Below, piece after piece: positions 20,463 to 28,067 of a DNA stretch of 36,822 bases (the stretch's first letter is position 1; every line of letters begins with the position of its first letter). This DNA is from Clostridium puniceum. Lineage in GTDB: Bacteria > Bacillota > Clostridia > Clostridiales > Clostridiaceae. Position numbers and translations under genes: made by a program. Under the pieces are notes generated by a model. It was not told the origin of the DNA. It made no database searches and was given only the letters and a program-made list of their open reading frames with translations. The DNA lies in the NCBI RefSeq assembly GCF_002006345.1, contig NZ_LZZM01000206.1, forward strand, positions 1-36,822, written 5' to 3'.

Positions 20463-21698
20463 GTGAAATTAAGTTATTATGGAAATAAAATAAGCGACAA
20501 TATGTCAGTAACTCCAGAAGGTTATTTGACATGCTTAAATGTTCCAATTGGTCGAATAGGCTGGATGGATTATTATGGCCAAGAGCTACCATCTGATTTT
20601 AATGAACCTTATGGTAGTTTATGTAAGGTTTATAGAAGTCCAGAGGAATTATTTAGTGATGCCACAATTGCAAGTTTTGAAGGTAAATCAGTAACTAATA
20701 CACATCCAACTTCAAATCTTGATATTAATACTACTGCAATGATTGAACGTGGCCATGCTCAAAATATAAGGCGTGATGGTGATTTTCTTGTTGCTGATTT
20801 AATTGTAAAAGATGCTGGTCTTATATCTGAAATTCAAAACAATCTAAAAAGAGAGGTTTCTTCTGGCTATGATTGTTACTGGCATAAGATTGGTGATGGT
20901 AAGTATGAGCAAAGAAATATAATAGGCAATCATGTAGCAGTTGTACCAAACGGTAGGGCTGGTAGCAAGGTAGCAATACAAGATTCTAAACCGGAAATAA
21001 AACAAATACTAGGAGGTAAAAAATATATGGGAAAGATAACAAAACAAGTTTTAGCAGCAATGGGGCTAAAAAGCTATGCACAAGATGCAGAGCCAGAAGA
21101 TATTGCAAAGGCAATGGATGCATTTAATGAAGAGGAGGAAAAAAAGGAAGTAAAGGATGAAGAACCTGAGAAAAAGGAAGTTAAAGATGATGACCCAAAA
21201 GAAGAAGCCAAGGATGATGAAACAATTCCAGCGTGGGCTCAAGCATTAATTGAAGAGGTTAAGTCATTAAAGGTAGGTGAAAAGAAAGTTGCCGATGATG
21301 CTGAAGCTATAATGGATTCTATAGAAGAAGATCTCGATGGAAAAGAAGAAGTAAAAGATGAAGAACCTGAAGAAAAGGAAGAGGAAAAAGAACCAGTAGA
21401 AAAAGGTAAGGCAGCCGATGCAGCTTTAAAGAAATTTGTACAAGATATGAAGCCTATTATAATGGCGATCCCAGATGAAAAAACAAGAACTGAAGCAGCT
21501 AAAAAGTTTAGATCTACAGTAAAAGATGCTAGAGCTTGTAACGTAAATGGATATGCAGGTATTTTAAGTAATATGTCAAATCATAAAAAGTCTGCAATGG
21601 ATGCAGCTGCTCATCAAAGACTTACTACAACTGAAGCAGCAGAAAAAAGCTGTAAGGCTTGGAATGCTGCCGGAGAAAAAATGAAAAACAATAAATAA
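20463..21698 (+). CDS. Capsid maturation protease with scaffold domain (DUF2213)
   Basis: GTG at 20463, preceded by AAAGGAGGTGA. 411 aa. Residues ~1-180 are the DUF2213 protease: GKSVTNTHPTSNL, IQNNLKREVSSGYDCYW and GNHVAVVPNGRAGS carry the conserved His and Ser positions of the herpesvirus-protease-like prohead fold. Residues ~190-330 are a low-complexity Glu/Lys/Asp scaffold (repeats of EEKKEVKDEEP and similar). A helical end follows (ALKKFVQDMKPIIMAIPD ... MSNHKKSAMDAA). It directs capsid assembly, then cuts itself and the shell proteins. An internal start at 21027 probably makes free scaffold. Confidence 0.85.
   Translation: MKLSYYGNKISDNMSVTPEGYLTCLNVPIGRIGWMDYYGQELPSDFNEPYGSLCKVYRSPEELFSDATIASFEGKSVTNTHPTSNLDINTTAMIERGHAQNIRRDGDFLVADLIVKDAGLISEIQNNLKREVSSGYDCYWHKIGDGKYEQRNIIGNHVAVVPNGRAGSKVAIQDSKPEIKQILGGKKYMGKITKQVLAAMGLKSYAQDAEPEDIAKAMDAFNEEEEKKEVKDEEPEKKEVKDDDPKEEAKDDETIPAWAQALIEEVKSLKVGEKKVADDAEAIMDSIEEDLDGKEEVKDEEPEEKEEEKEPVEKGKAADAALKKFVQDMKPIIMAIPDEKTRTEAAKKFRSTVKDARACNVNGYAGILSNMSNHKKSAMDAAAHQRLTTTEAAEKSCKAWNAAGEKMKNNK
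21027..21698 (+). CDS. Internal in-frame scaffold protein
   Basis: Inside the protease gene, AGGAGG at 21011-21016 lies 10 nt before an in-frame ATG at 21027, exactly where the protease domain ends (peptide MGKITKQVLAAMGL). Translation from here gives ~223 aa of scaffold without protease, as with lambda C/Nu3. The AGGAGG encodes a Gly-Gly, so chance cannot be excluded. Confidence 0.5.
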   Translation: MGKITKQVLAAMGLKSYAQDAEPEDIAKAMDAFNEEEEKKEVKDEEPEKKEVKDDDPKEEAKDDETIPAWAQALIEEVKSLKVGEKKVADDAEAIMDSIEEDLDGKEEVKDEEPEEKEEEKEPVEKGKAADAALKKFVQDMKPIIMAIPDEKTRTEAAKKFRSTVKDARACNVNGYAGILSNMSNHKKSAMDAAAHQRLTTTEAAEKSCKAWNAAGEKMKNNK

Positions 21699-21727
21699 TT
21701 TTAGGTGAATAAAAGGAGGAAAATTTT

Positions 21728-22291
21728 ATGCCAGGATCAGTTATACAAAAATCATTAAACTTAGGATATGCGGGTAAAGTGTCTCGTAATCCTTCAAACA
21801 AAATAAACGCTCGATCTGTTAAATCAATTTTAAATGGCGGTGGACTAGAAACACAACCATCAATACCTTTCGGTGCTTGTGTTGTAACTAATGCTGATAA
21901 TACGTATTCTTTATTTGGTGCAAGCGGAACAGACGTAAGTGAGGCAACAGTTGCTAATTTCGGAGGAATTGCAGTATCGGAAGTTAAACAGTCTATGACT
22001 TATGGCTTTGGACCTAATGTAGGTTCTGGTCAGTTTGAACCTAATACACCATGTGATGTTTTACAACAAGGAACTGCAACTGTGCTCTGTACTGAAGGAA
22101 CTCCGACTGCTAATGGATTGGTATATATAGTTACAGTTGAAGGAACTATATCACCTATTGGATCACTTGTTGCAACGCCTACACCATCAGGTGGAACTGC
22201 GATGCAACTTACTAATGCAAGATGGACAACAGGCAAAAAAGATGGATCAGGAATTACAGAAATAGTGTTATTAACTCAACTTAATGCATAA
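21728..22291 (+). CDS. Capsid decoration / structural protein (DUF2190-like)
   Basis: AAAGGAGG precedes the ATG at 21728. 187 aa, Gly/Ser/Thr-rich, beta-type throughout (CVVTNADNTYSLFGASGTDV, GGIAVSEVKQSMTYGFGP, FEPNTPCDVLQQGTATVLC). It resembles phage structural cement proteins that lie between the scaffold and major capsid genes. It would bind the outside of the shell. The family assignment is from position and composition as much as from motifs. Confidence 0.65.
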   Translation: MPGSVIQKSLNLGYAGKVSRNPSNKINARSVKSILNGGGLETQPSIPFGACVVTNADNTYSLFGASGTDVSEATVANFGGIAVSEVKQSMTYGFGPNVGSGQFEPNTPCDVLQQGTATVLCTEGTPTANGLVYIVTVEGTISPIGSLVATPTPSGGTAMQLTNARWTTGKKDGSGITEIVLLTQLNA

Positions 22292-22307
22292 TAGGAGGAT
22301 ATAAGAT

Positions 22308-23351
22308 ATGAATGAAATTATGAAGCAAACAATGGACTCGATAATGAGTTCAGGACAAAGAGGGGTTGTAATGGCTCAAGCACCTGGTGCAATTTATGGT
22401 CCGGGTATGGACAGTGGTGCAAGTGGAGGTTTATTATTTTTAACAGGAGAACTTGAAAAACAAGATGAAAGACTATTAGAACCTTTAACTTCATTGACTG
22501 CGCCTAGAGATATAGATATGTTACCAGGAGGTGGTTGGACTTCAATTACTTCTAATGTATTTGTTGATTATAGAACTACTGGAGATGATGAAGATTCTAT
22601 AATTGGAAGTGAAACTACTAATATTCCAGTATCACAAGCTGATATTTCAAAAGATGTATTTAAAGTACATACATTTTCGGAGATATTAAGAGCGCCTTTA
22701 TTTGATGAACTTAAACTACAACAAGTTGGTAAAAGTTTATCCCAAATACTCGATGATGGTATTAGATTAAATCACAGTAAAATGATTGATCGTAACGTAT
22801 ATGTAGGAATTAGTAAAACAGGTACTTATGGATTAATTAATAATCCAAATATAGTTGCTATAAGTGCGGTAAATGGTGCTGCCGGTTCTCCTTTATGGAG
22901 CAAAAAAACACCTGTAGAGATTATGAATGATATTAATCAACTATTAACAAACACAGTTACAGATTCAGGATATGATTTGAGTGGTATGGCTAATAGAGTT
23001 TTAATAGATTGGGCCAACTATTCTTATATAGCTAATACACCTGTAACACTTGCTGGAACACAAAGTATTTTAAATTACTTATTAGAAAATAATATAGCAT
23101 CAAATCAAGGGATTAATTTAGAAATTTTTCCTTGCAGATGGTGTACTGGTGCCGGTATTGGCTCAACTCAAAGAATGGTAGCATATGTTAAAGCACCAAA
23201 TAGAGTAAACGTAGATTTACCAGTGCCACTAAGCAGGGTTATGACTGCTCCAAACACAACCAGTGGTTCATATGAGACAATTTTTGCAAGTCAGTTTTCA
23301 CAAGTTAAGTATCTTTATTATAGTTGTGCTGGTTACATAGACGGTATTTAA
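22308..23351 (+). CDS. Major capsid protein (DUF2184 family)
   Basis: ATAGGAGGATATAAG precedes the ATG at 22308. 347 aa, HK97 fold expected. Typical blocks are LTSLTAPRDIDMLPGGGWTS, VHTFSEILRAPLFDELKL, TYGLINNPNI and MVAYVKAPNRVNVDLPVPLS. It is the main shell protein. The partner scaffold/protease is upstream, and a terminator follows at 23379. A divergent shorter paralogue lies at 15240. Confidence 0.88.
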   Translation: MNEIMKQTMDSIMSSGQRGVVMAQAPGAIYGPGMDSGASGGLLFLTGELEKQDERLLEPLTSLTAPRDIDMLPGGGWTSITSNVFVDYRTTGDDEDSIIGSETTNIPVSQADISKDVFKVHTFSEILRAPLFDELKLQQVGKSLSQILDDGIRLNHSKMIDRNVYVGISKTGTYGLINNPNIVAISAVNGAAGSPLWSKKTPVEIMNDINQLLTNTVTDSGYDLSGMANRVLIDWANYSYIANTPVTLAGTQSILNYLLENNIASNQGINLEIFPCRWCTGAGIGSTQRMVAYVKAPNRVNVDLPVPLSRVMTAPNTTSGSYETIFASQFSQVKYLYYSCAGYIDGI

Positions 23352-23378
23352 GCGTAACAAAATAAATAATTTAACAAT

Positions 23379-23413
23379 AAGCTAGAGGATTTTATTATCT
23401 TCTAGCTATTTTT
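23379..23413 (+). terminator. Terminator after the major capsid gene
   Basis: An 11-bp stem: AAGCTAGAGGAT (from 23379) with ATCTTCTAGCT (to 23407), one wobble, then ATTTTT. It sits between the highly expressed shell gene and the connector/tail genes and probably lowers downstream transcription. Confidence 0.8.
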
Positions 23414-23426
23414 AGGAGGGAATTAA

Positions 23427-23843
23427 ATGATTAAAGTATTAGCTGATAAGGTTTTAGGATTTCACAATGGAGATCAGGACGAAAAAGGAAATTTAATAAT
23501 TTGTAGAACAAAGATTGGGTTTTGTGAATTACCTGATTGGGTTGCAAAAAGTGCTTATTATAAAGCTGCAATTTTAGATGGTTCATTAAGACCATTCGAG
23601 AATTCGGCTTCTAGTGAGGAAGTATTAAAAGATCAGGAAAAACTACAAGCTTTAAAGGATGAAATTAAAGCTTTAGAAGAGAAAAGAGACTTGCTTAATA
23701 CTTCAAATGAAATTATAGAAAATGCTTCAAAAACAAAATCTAAAGATAAAAGTAAAGATGAAACTAAAGATTTAGAAGAAAAGGGAGAATTAATTGATCC
23801 GGCGAATGAAATTACAGGAAAAGATTCAGAAACTAAAAAGTAG
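23427..23843 (+). CDS. Hypothetical protein between capsid and connector genes
   Basis: AGGAGGG precedes the ATG at 23427. 138 aa. The N-terminal ~60 residues are folded (IKVLADKVLGFHNGDQDEKG, WVAKSAYYKAAI); the rest is a long charged coiled coil (LKDEIKALEEKRDLL) and a Lys/Asp/Glu-rich tail (KTKSKDKSKDETKD). Proteins of this shape often follow the major capsid gene in related phages. Role not established; possibly a head accessory factor. Confidence 0.6.
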   Translation: MIKVLADKVLGFHNGDQDEKGNLIICRTKIGFCELPDWVAKSAYYKAAILDGSLRPFENSASSEEVLKDQEKLQALKDEIKALEEKRDLLNTSNEIIENASKTKSKDKSKDETKDLEEKGELIDPANEITGKDSETKK

Positions 23844-23851
23844 GTGTTTAA

Positions 23852-24349
23852 ATGTATAATACAGATTTAGAAACATATGCGAATCAAGTGGCGGTATCGG
23901 CTTCAAATATAAAAGCTGGAGATAATCCCAAATATGAATTAAAGGATTTTTATATTCAATATCCACAATTTGGCCCTAATATATCTGGAGAATTTATTGT
24001 TCCAGAAATAATTATGCAAATGTATCTAAACTTAGCTGATGCTTCTATAAAAGAATCTAGGTGGCATACTTCATGGAAGATAGCTATGGGATGGTTTATT
24101 GCACATTTTCTTACTTTATATGTGCAAGGAATGGCAGATCCTAATGGTGGAGCAGCAGCAGTTATAAAAGCGGGTCAAGCTAGAGGACTGGAGTCTTCTG
24201 TAAGTGTTGGAGATGTACATGTAAGTACGGATTATAGCACTATAGCTAATGGAATTGATGGCTGGGCGAATTGGCTATCTACTTCCTATGGAACTCAATT
24301 AGCCACCATAGGAAGGTTCGTGGGAAAAGGCGGAATGTGCGTACGTTAA
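23852..24349 (+). CDS. Head-tail connector (DUF4054-like)
   Basis: 165 aa. Typical features are FYIQYPQFG near the N-terminus, a helical core with WHTSWKIAMGWFIAHFLTLYVQ and a glycine-rich end. This fits the DUF4054 adaptor family that binds the portal ring and starts the neck. AGGTG is the only Shine-Dalgarno. First gene of the neck module. Confidence 0.7.
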   Translation: MYNTDLETYANQVAVSASNIKAGDNPKYELKDFYIQYPQFGPNISGEFIVPEIIMQMYLNLADASIKESRWHTSWKIAMGWFIAHFLTLYVQGMADPNGGAAAVIKAGQARGLESSVSVGDVHVSTDYSTIANGIDGWANWLSTSYGTQLATIGRFVGKGGMCVR

Positions 24350-24361
24350 GGAGGGGATATC

Positions 24362-24934
24362 ATGATTAATGGTTTTACAAATGTTGCTATAACAAAGGAT
24401 TTAACGAAAGATATTGTAAATTCTCTTAAAGATTTAGCTAAGAAAACAGTGTGCGTTGGTGTTCCAAGCGAAGAAGATACACAAAGAGATAATATATCAA
24501 ATGCTGAATTAATGTATATTCATACAAATGGTATAAGAAATAAAAGTATGATACAAGAAATGCAGCATGATGTAGATAAGATGCCATATAGCAAGGCGCA
24601 TGAGTTATATGTACATGAACATGGATCTCCTTTATGGAATTCCCCACCTAGACCAATACTTGAACCGGCAATAGAGAATTCAAAGGACCAAGTAGCCGAA
24701 TTGATGAAAGATACTGCAAAGGTAGCCTTAAATGGTGGAGATGTAACGCCAGCTTTAAATGAAGTAGGAATGCAAGGTCAAAATATTGCTAGAGAGTGGT
24801 TTACAAACCCATCCAATAATTGGGCGCCAAATTCTCAAGATACTATTAAGAGAAAAGGTAGTGACAAGCCATTAATAGATAAAGGAGAACTTAGAAAATC
24901 AATTACTTATGTAGTAAAGGATGGTGATGTTTAA
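24362..24934 (+). CDS. Minor neck/tail morphogenesis protein (HK97 gp10 / Mu gpG type)
   Basis: AAGGAGGGG precedes the ATG at 24362. 190 aa. The motif SPPRPILEPAIE with a later APNSQDTIKRKGSDKPLIDKG matches phage virion morphogenesis proteins, which join head and tail completion. It shares one base with the next gene (TAATG), so translation is coupled. Confidence 0.7.
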   Translation: MINGFTNVAITKDLTKDIVNSLKDLAKKTVCVGVPSEEDTQRDNISNAELMYIHTNGIRNKSMIQEMQHDVDKMPYSKAHELYVHEHGSPLWNSPPRPILEPAIENSKDQVAELMKDTAKVALNGGDVTPALNEVGMQGQNIAREWFTNPSNNWAPNSQDTIKRKGSDKPLIDKGELRKSITYVVKDGDV

Positions 24935-25299
24935 TGATTGATTTATCATCTGCAGTAACTGATCCAAGATTTGCACAAACATTCCCTGTATACAGAAAAA
25001 CTGGTAAATGGAATGCGGATGGAGATTTTGAACAAATAGAAACTGAAATACCAATGATAGGAACAATAAGCATTGCAAGTGCAAAACAGATAGAATTTAT
25101 TCCGGAAGGTGATAGGGTAGGAGGAGAAATAGCAATTCATTGTGTAAAAGAACTTTTTACATCTAGAAACGCACCTAATGAGTCCGGAACTGCTGACGAA
25201 TTACTATGGCATGAAGAAAGATATAAGATATATTCAGTTAATCCTTATAGTGATTATGGATATTTTAGTGCGATAGGACAAAGGTTGGCTAGTGATTAA
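24934..25299 (+). CDS. Head completion / neck protein
   Basis: 121 aa, beta-rich (YRKTGKWNADGDFEQ, PMIGTISIASAKQIEFIPEG, LWHEERYKIYSVNPYSDYG). The position between the gp10-like and tail terminator genes and the beta-barrel pattern fit a head-closure/collar protein. It overlaps both neighbours by one base. No direct motif is recognised, so the role is mainly from synteny. Confidence 0.55.
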   Translation: MIDLSSAVTDPRFAQTFPVYRKTGKWNADGDFEQIETEIPMIGTISIASAKQIEFIPEGDRVGGEIAIHCVKELFTSRNAPNESGTADELLWHEERYKIYSVNPYSDYGYFSAIGQRLASD

Positions 25300-25853
25300 T
25301 GGCAGATCAAGTATTAAAACTTAAAGAGATAGAGAAATTCTTTGTTCAAATTACTTGCAAAATGCTTAATATAGACACAACTAAAGAAGAAAATTTGGGG
25401 AAAGTAAGAAAAGCATGGCCGACTGGTGGAGCTCCGGGATGGAAAATTGACCAAGATATTGTTTTCTTAAGGATAACTCCTGTGGATGATAAGCTGGCCA
25501 GGCAATTAAATATAATTTATGATCCCAATAAAGATGATAATACTATTGCAGATAAGAAAACAGGCTATACAAGAGTTCATAAAATAGATTGGCTTTTGTA
25601 TGGTCCTAATTCTTATGATAATGCAGATATAATCAGACATCTAATATTTGATTTTGATTATATGCTTGAATTTAAGAAAAAGAATCTTTTCTTAATAACT
25701 GACGTTCCAATGCCTACGAGATTACCAGAACTTTATAATTCTCAATGGTGGGAAAGAACCGATTTTTCAGCAACCTTTAATGAAGCAGTGATAAGAGAAA
25801 AGAAAGTGCCTTATATTTTAAGTGGAGATGTAAGGTTAATAACAAATAGATAG
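25299..25853 (+). CDS. Tail terminator (neck) protein
   Basis: 184 aa. The sequence VRKAWPTGGAPGWKIDQDIVFLRI and the later LYNSQWWERTDFSATFNEAVIR are characteristic of the neck-terminator proteins next to DUF3383 sheath genes. It caps the tail tube and sets its junction with the head. Coupled to the previous gene by a one-base overlap. Confidence 0.65.
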   Translation: MADQVLKLKEIEKFFVQITCKMLNIDTTKEENLGKVRKAWPTGGAPGWKIDQDIVFLRITPVDDKLARQLNIIYDPNKDDNTIADKKTGYTRVHKIDWLLYGPNSYDNADIIRHLIFDFDYMLEFKKKNLFLITDVPMPTRLPELYNSQWWERTDFSATFNEAVIREKKVPYILSGDVRLITNR

Positions 25854-25866
25854 GAGGAATGTATAT

Positions 25867-26982
25867 ATGTCAACTTTATCACTTAATGATATTGTAGATG
25901 TTAGTGTTACCGTAGGTCCTGTTAGCTCTGTTAGAACTAATTTTAATTTAGGGTTAATTATTGGTAGTTCAGAAGTAATAGCTACGACTGCAAGAGTAAA
26001 AATATATCAGAAATTAGCTGATATGACTGCAGATAAATGGACAGGAAAGGAACCGGAATATTTAGCAGCACAAAAATATTTTTCTCAAACACCTAGACCA
26101 CACAAAGTAGCCATAGGAAGATGGGATAAAACAGCAGACTCAACAGAAACGGCAGCGCAAGCAGTCGCATTATGCAGAGAAGCTAATACAGAATGGTATG
26201 TATGTTCAGTTTGTGGAGTAGAAAAGGCAGATGTTATAGCAGTTGCAAACTATATTGAAACTGCAGAACCACAATCAGCGTATTTCTATACTGCTGATGA
26301 TTCAGATGTAAAAGCTAATGAAGATGGAAACATAATGGATGAATTAAAGAAAAATAGTATTCATAGAACATTAGGGCAATACTCAACTACAGATGATGCA
26401 GTCGTTGCAATTATGGGGTATGCTATGGGTGCAAATAAGCAAACGTCAAATAGTGCTTATACATTAGCTTATAAAAAAGAAGTTGGAGTTCCGGCAGAAA
26501 AATTAACACTTGCTGAAGTTACTGCAATAAAAAATCTTAATGGTAATGTTTATATAAATAGAGGTTCTGTTTATAACTTATTTGAAGATGGAAAGATGGC
26601 AGATGGAACATATTTCGATGAATTACTAAACTTAGATATGTTAACTAACGGAATTCAAACTGCAGTAGTAAATGGATTAGCATCAGAACCTAAAGTGCCC
26701 CAAACTAATGATGGTATGGACAAACTACTTAACTATATTACAGCACCATTAGAAAAAGCTAGATCGACAGGATTTATTTCTTCTGGTATTTGGAATACTA
26801 GTGGTATTTTAACAGTCAATACAGGAGATGTATTACCACGAGGTTACAAGATATTAGCAGAGTCAATAGCTGACCAATCTCAAGAAGATAGAGAAGCCAG
26901 GAAGTCACCACCAATTTACATTTTAGCTAAATTAGCTGGTGCAATTCAATACGTTTCTATAGGCGTATATGTAAACAGATAG
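25867..26982 (+). CDS. Contractile tail sheath (DUF3383 family)
   Basis: ATAGGAGG precedes the ATG at 25867. 371 aa. Typical blocks are IVDVSVTVGPVSSVRTNFNL, YLAAQKYFSQTPRPHKVAIG, a central variable region, MTNGIQTAVVNG-like NLDMLTNGIQTAV and SPPIYILAKLAGAIQYVSI at the end. The sheath contracts on infection and drives the tube through the envelope. Its presence defines myovirus morphology. Confidence 0.88.
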   Translation: MSTLSLNDIVDVSVTVGPVSSVRTNFNLGLIIGSSEVIATTARVKIYQKLADMTADKWTGKEPEYLAAQKYFSQTPRPHKVAIGRWDKTADSTETAAQAVALCREANTEWYVCSVCGVEKADVIAVANYIETAEPQSAYFYTADDSDVKANEDGNIMDELKKNSIHRTLGQYSTTDDAVVAIMGYAMGANKQTSNSAYTLAYKKEVGVPAEKLTLAEVTAIKNLNGNVYINRGSVYNLFEDGKMADGTYFDELLNLDMLTNGIQTAVVNGLASEPKVPQTNDGMDKLLNYITAPLEKARSTGFISSGIWNTSGILTVNTGDVLPRGYKILAESIADQSQEDREARKSPPIYILAKLAGAIQYVSIGVYVNR

Positions 26983-26993
26983 GAGGAAGATAA

Positions 26994-27422
26994 ATGCATA
27001 CTACTTATAGCTTTGAAGATGTAACAGCTTCATTTTCTCACCCTAGTGTGGGAGCCGCATCTTCTACTGGTGCTGGTGTTGGAACTATAACTACATCTAT
27101 GACACAAGAAAAAACCGTACATGATACGGCATCAGATGGTAATGTTATGATTTCAAAAATTGCAGGTAAAAACGGAAGTGTTGCAATAACACTTCAACAA
27201 ACATCTGAGCTCCATAAATTTTTTATGAAATGGTATAACTATGTTGATAATGCTCCAGCTGCAGAGTGGGCGAAGATGAACATAACTATTAAATCTGATA
27301 ATTTAGGAGATTCCACAGTTTGTACAGGAGTATCACCACAAAAACTTGCTGATAGACCATATCAAGCACAAGGACAACAAATTACATGGAACCTTATGGC
27401 TGCAGAAATATCACAAACTTAG
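26994..27422 (+). CDS. Tail tube protein (DUF3277-like)
   Basis: ATAGGAGG precedes the ATG at 26994. 142 aa. Patterns are YSFEDVTASFSHPSVG, GVGTITTSMTQEKTVHDTA, DGNVMISKIAGKNGSVAI and TLQQTSELHKFF, typical of the tube protein following the sheath in this phage class. It forms the inner tube inside the sheath. Confidence 0.82.
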   Translation: MHTTYSFEDVTASFSHPSVGAASSTGAGVGTITTSMTQEKTVHDTASDGNVMISKIAGKNGSVAITLQQTSELHKFFMKWYNYVDNAPAAEWAKMNITIKSDNLGDSTVCTGVSPQKLADRPYQAQGQQITWNLMAAEISQT

Positions 27423-27441
27423 AATAGGAGATGATTAATTA

Positions 27442-27903
27442 ATGGATAAACCAATATTATATAAAGATATAGAAGTGGATGGTAGAAAGTTTAGATTGAA
27501 TAAATTAGATGCAAGAACAGGCTCATATATGTCAGTTAAACTAATGGGTATATTAACACCTTTGTTTGAAAATGTAGACTTAAGTAATTTAAAAGACATC
27601 AAGTTAAATGATTTAAATATAGCTAAAATGACAAAGACTTTATTTAAAATGCCAGAAGAGGATTTTAGATTTGTTCAAGATAATTGTTTGCAGTTAGTAA
27701 AAGAGTTACTTCCTGCTGGGCCACAAAAAGTTTTAGATGAGTATGGGAAGTGGGGTGTATTAGATATTGAATTTGATACAGGCTTAGTAATGAATTTAAC
27801 AATACAATCTTTAGTATTTAACGTGACTGGTTTTTTCAAAGAAAGCCTGTTGAGTTCTTTAATCAACAGGGCGACTACAATCCTGCAAAATTCGAAAATA
27901 TAG
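27442..27903 (+). CDS. Tail assembly chaperone, short product
   Basis: 153 aa, ending at TAG 27901-27903. Blocks are FRLNKLDARTGSYMSVKL and MPEEDFRFVQDNCLQLVKEL. It keeps the tape measure protein soluble during tail assembly. It corresponds to lambda gpG; the long product arises by -1 slippage at 27831-27837 (T-TTT-TTC in frame). The last ~20 residues here (after GFFKES) are not part of the frameshifted form. Confidence 0.8.
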   Translation: MDKPILYKDIEVDGRKFRLNKLDARTGSYMSVKLMGILTPLFENVDLSNLKDIKLNDLNIAKMTKTLFKMPEEDFRFVQDNCLQLVKELLPAGPQKVLDEYGKWGVLDIEFDTGLVMNLTIQSLVFNVTGFFKESLLSSLINRATTILQNSKI

Positions 27904-28064
27904 ATGCCTTTCTTTGGACTCCGGTTATATCTGGACATTGGAAGCAACATGAACTATGGGACGGTACTTATAATTTTGATGATTTATTAGACATTCACGA
28001 AATGTTAAAGGTTACTTCTGAAAATAAACGTAGAGCTGAAGAAGCTGCTAGAAAGGAGGTGTAG
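27837..28064 (+). CDS. Frameshifted extension of the tail assembly chaperone (T part)
   Basis: There is no separate start: this is the -1 frame entered at the slippery heptamer T-TTT-TTC (27831-27837), giving a ~207-aa G-T fusion from 27442. The extension reads KPVEFFNQQGDYNPAKFENI, then DAFLWTPVISGHWKQHELW and ends with an Arg/Glu helix (NKRRAEEAARKEV). It stops 3 nt before the tape measure start. Lambda GT and nearly all tailed phages use the same device at this place. The downstream frame has real protein-like composition, which supports the join. Confidence 0.85.
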   Translation, partial: QRKPVEFFNQQGDYNPAKFENIDAFLWTPVISGHWKQHELWDGTYNFDDLLDIHEMLKVTSENKRRAEEAARKEV

Positions 28065-28067
28065 AGA

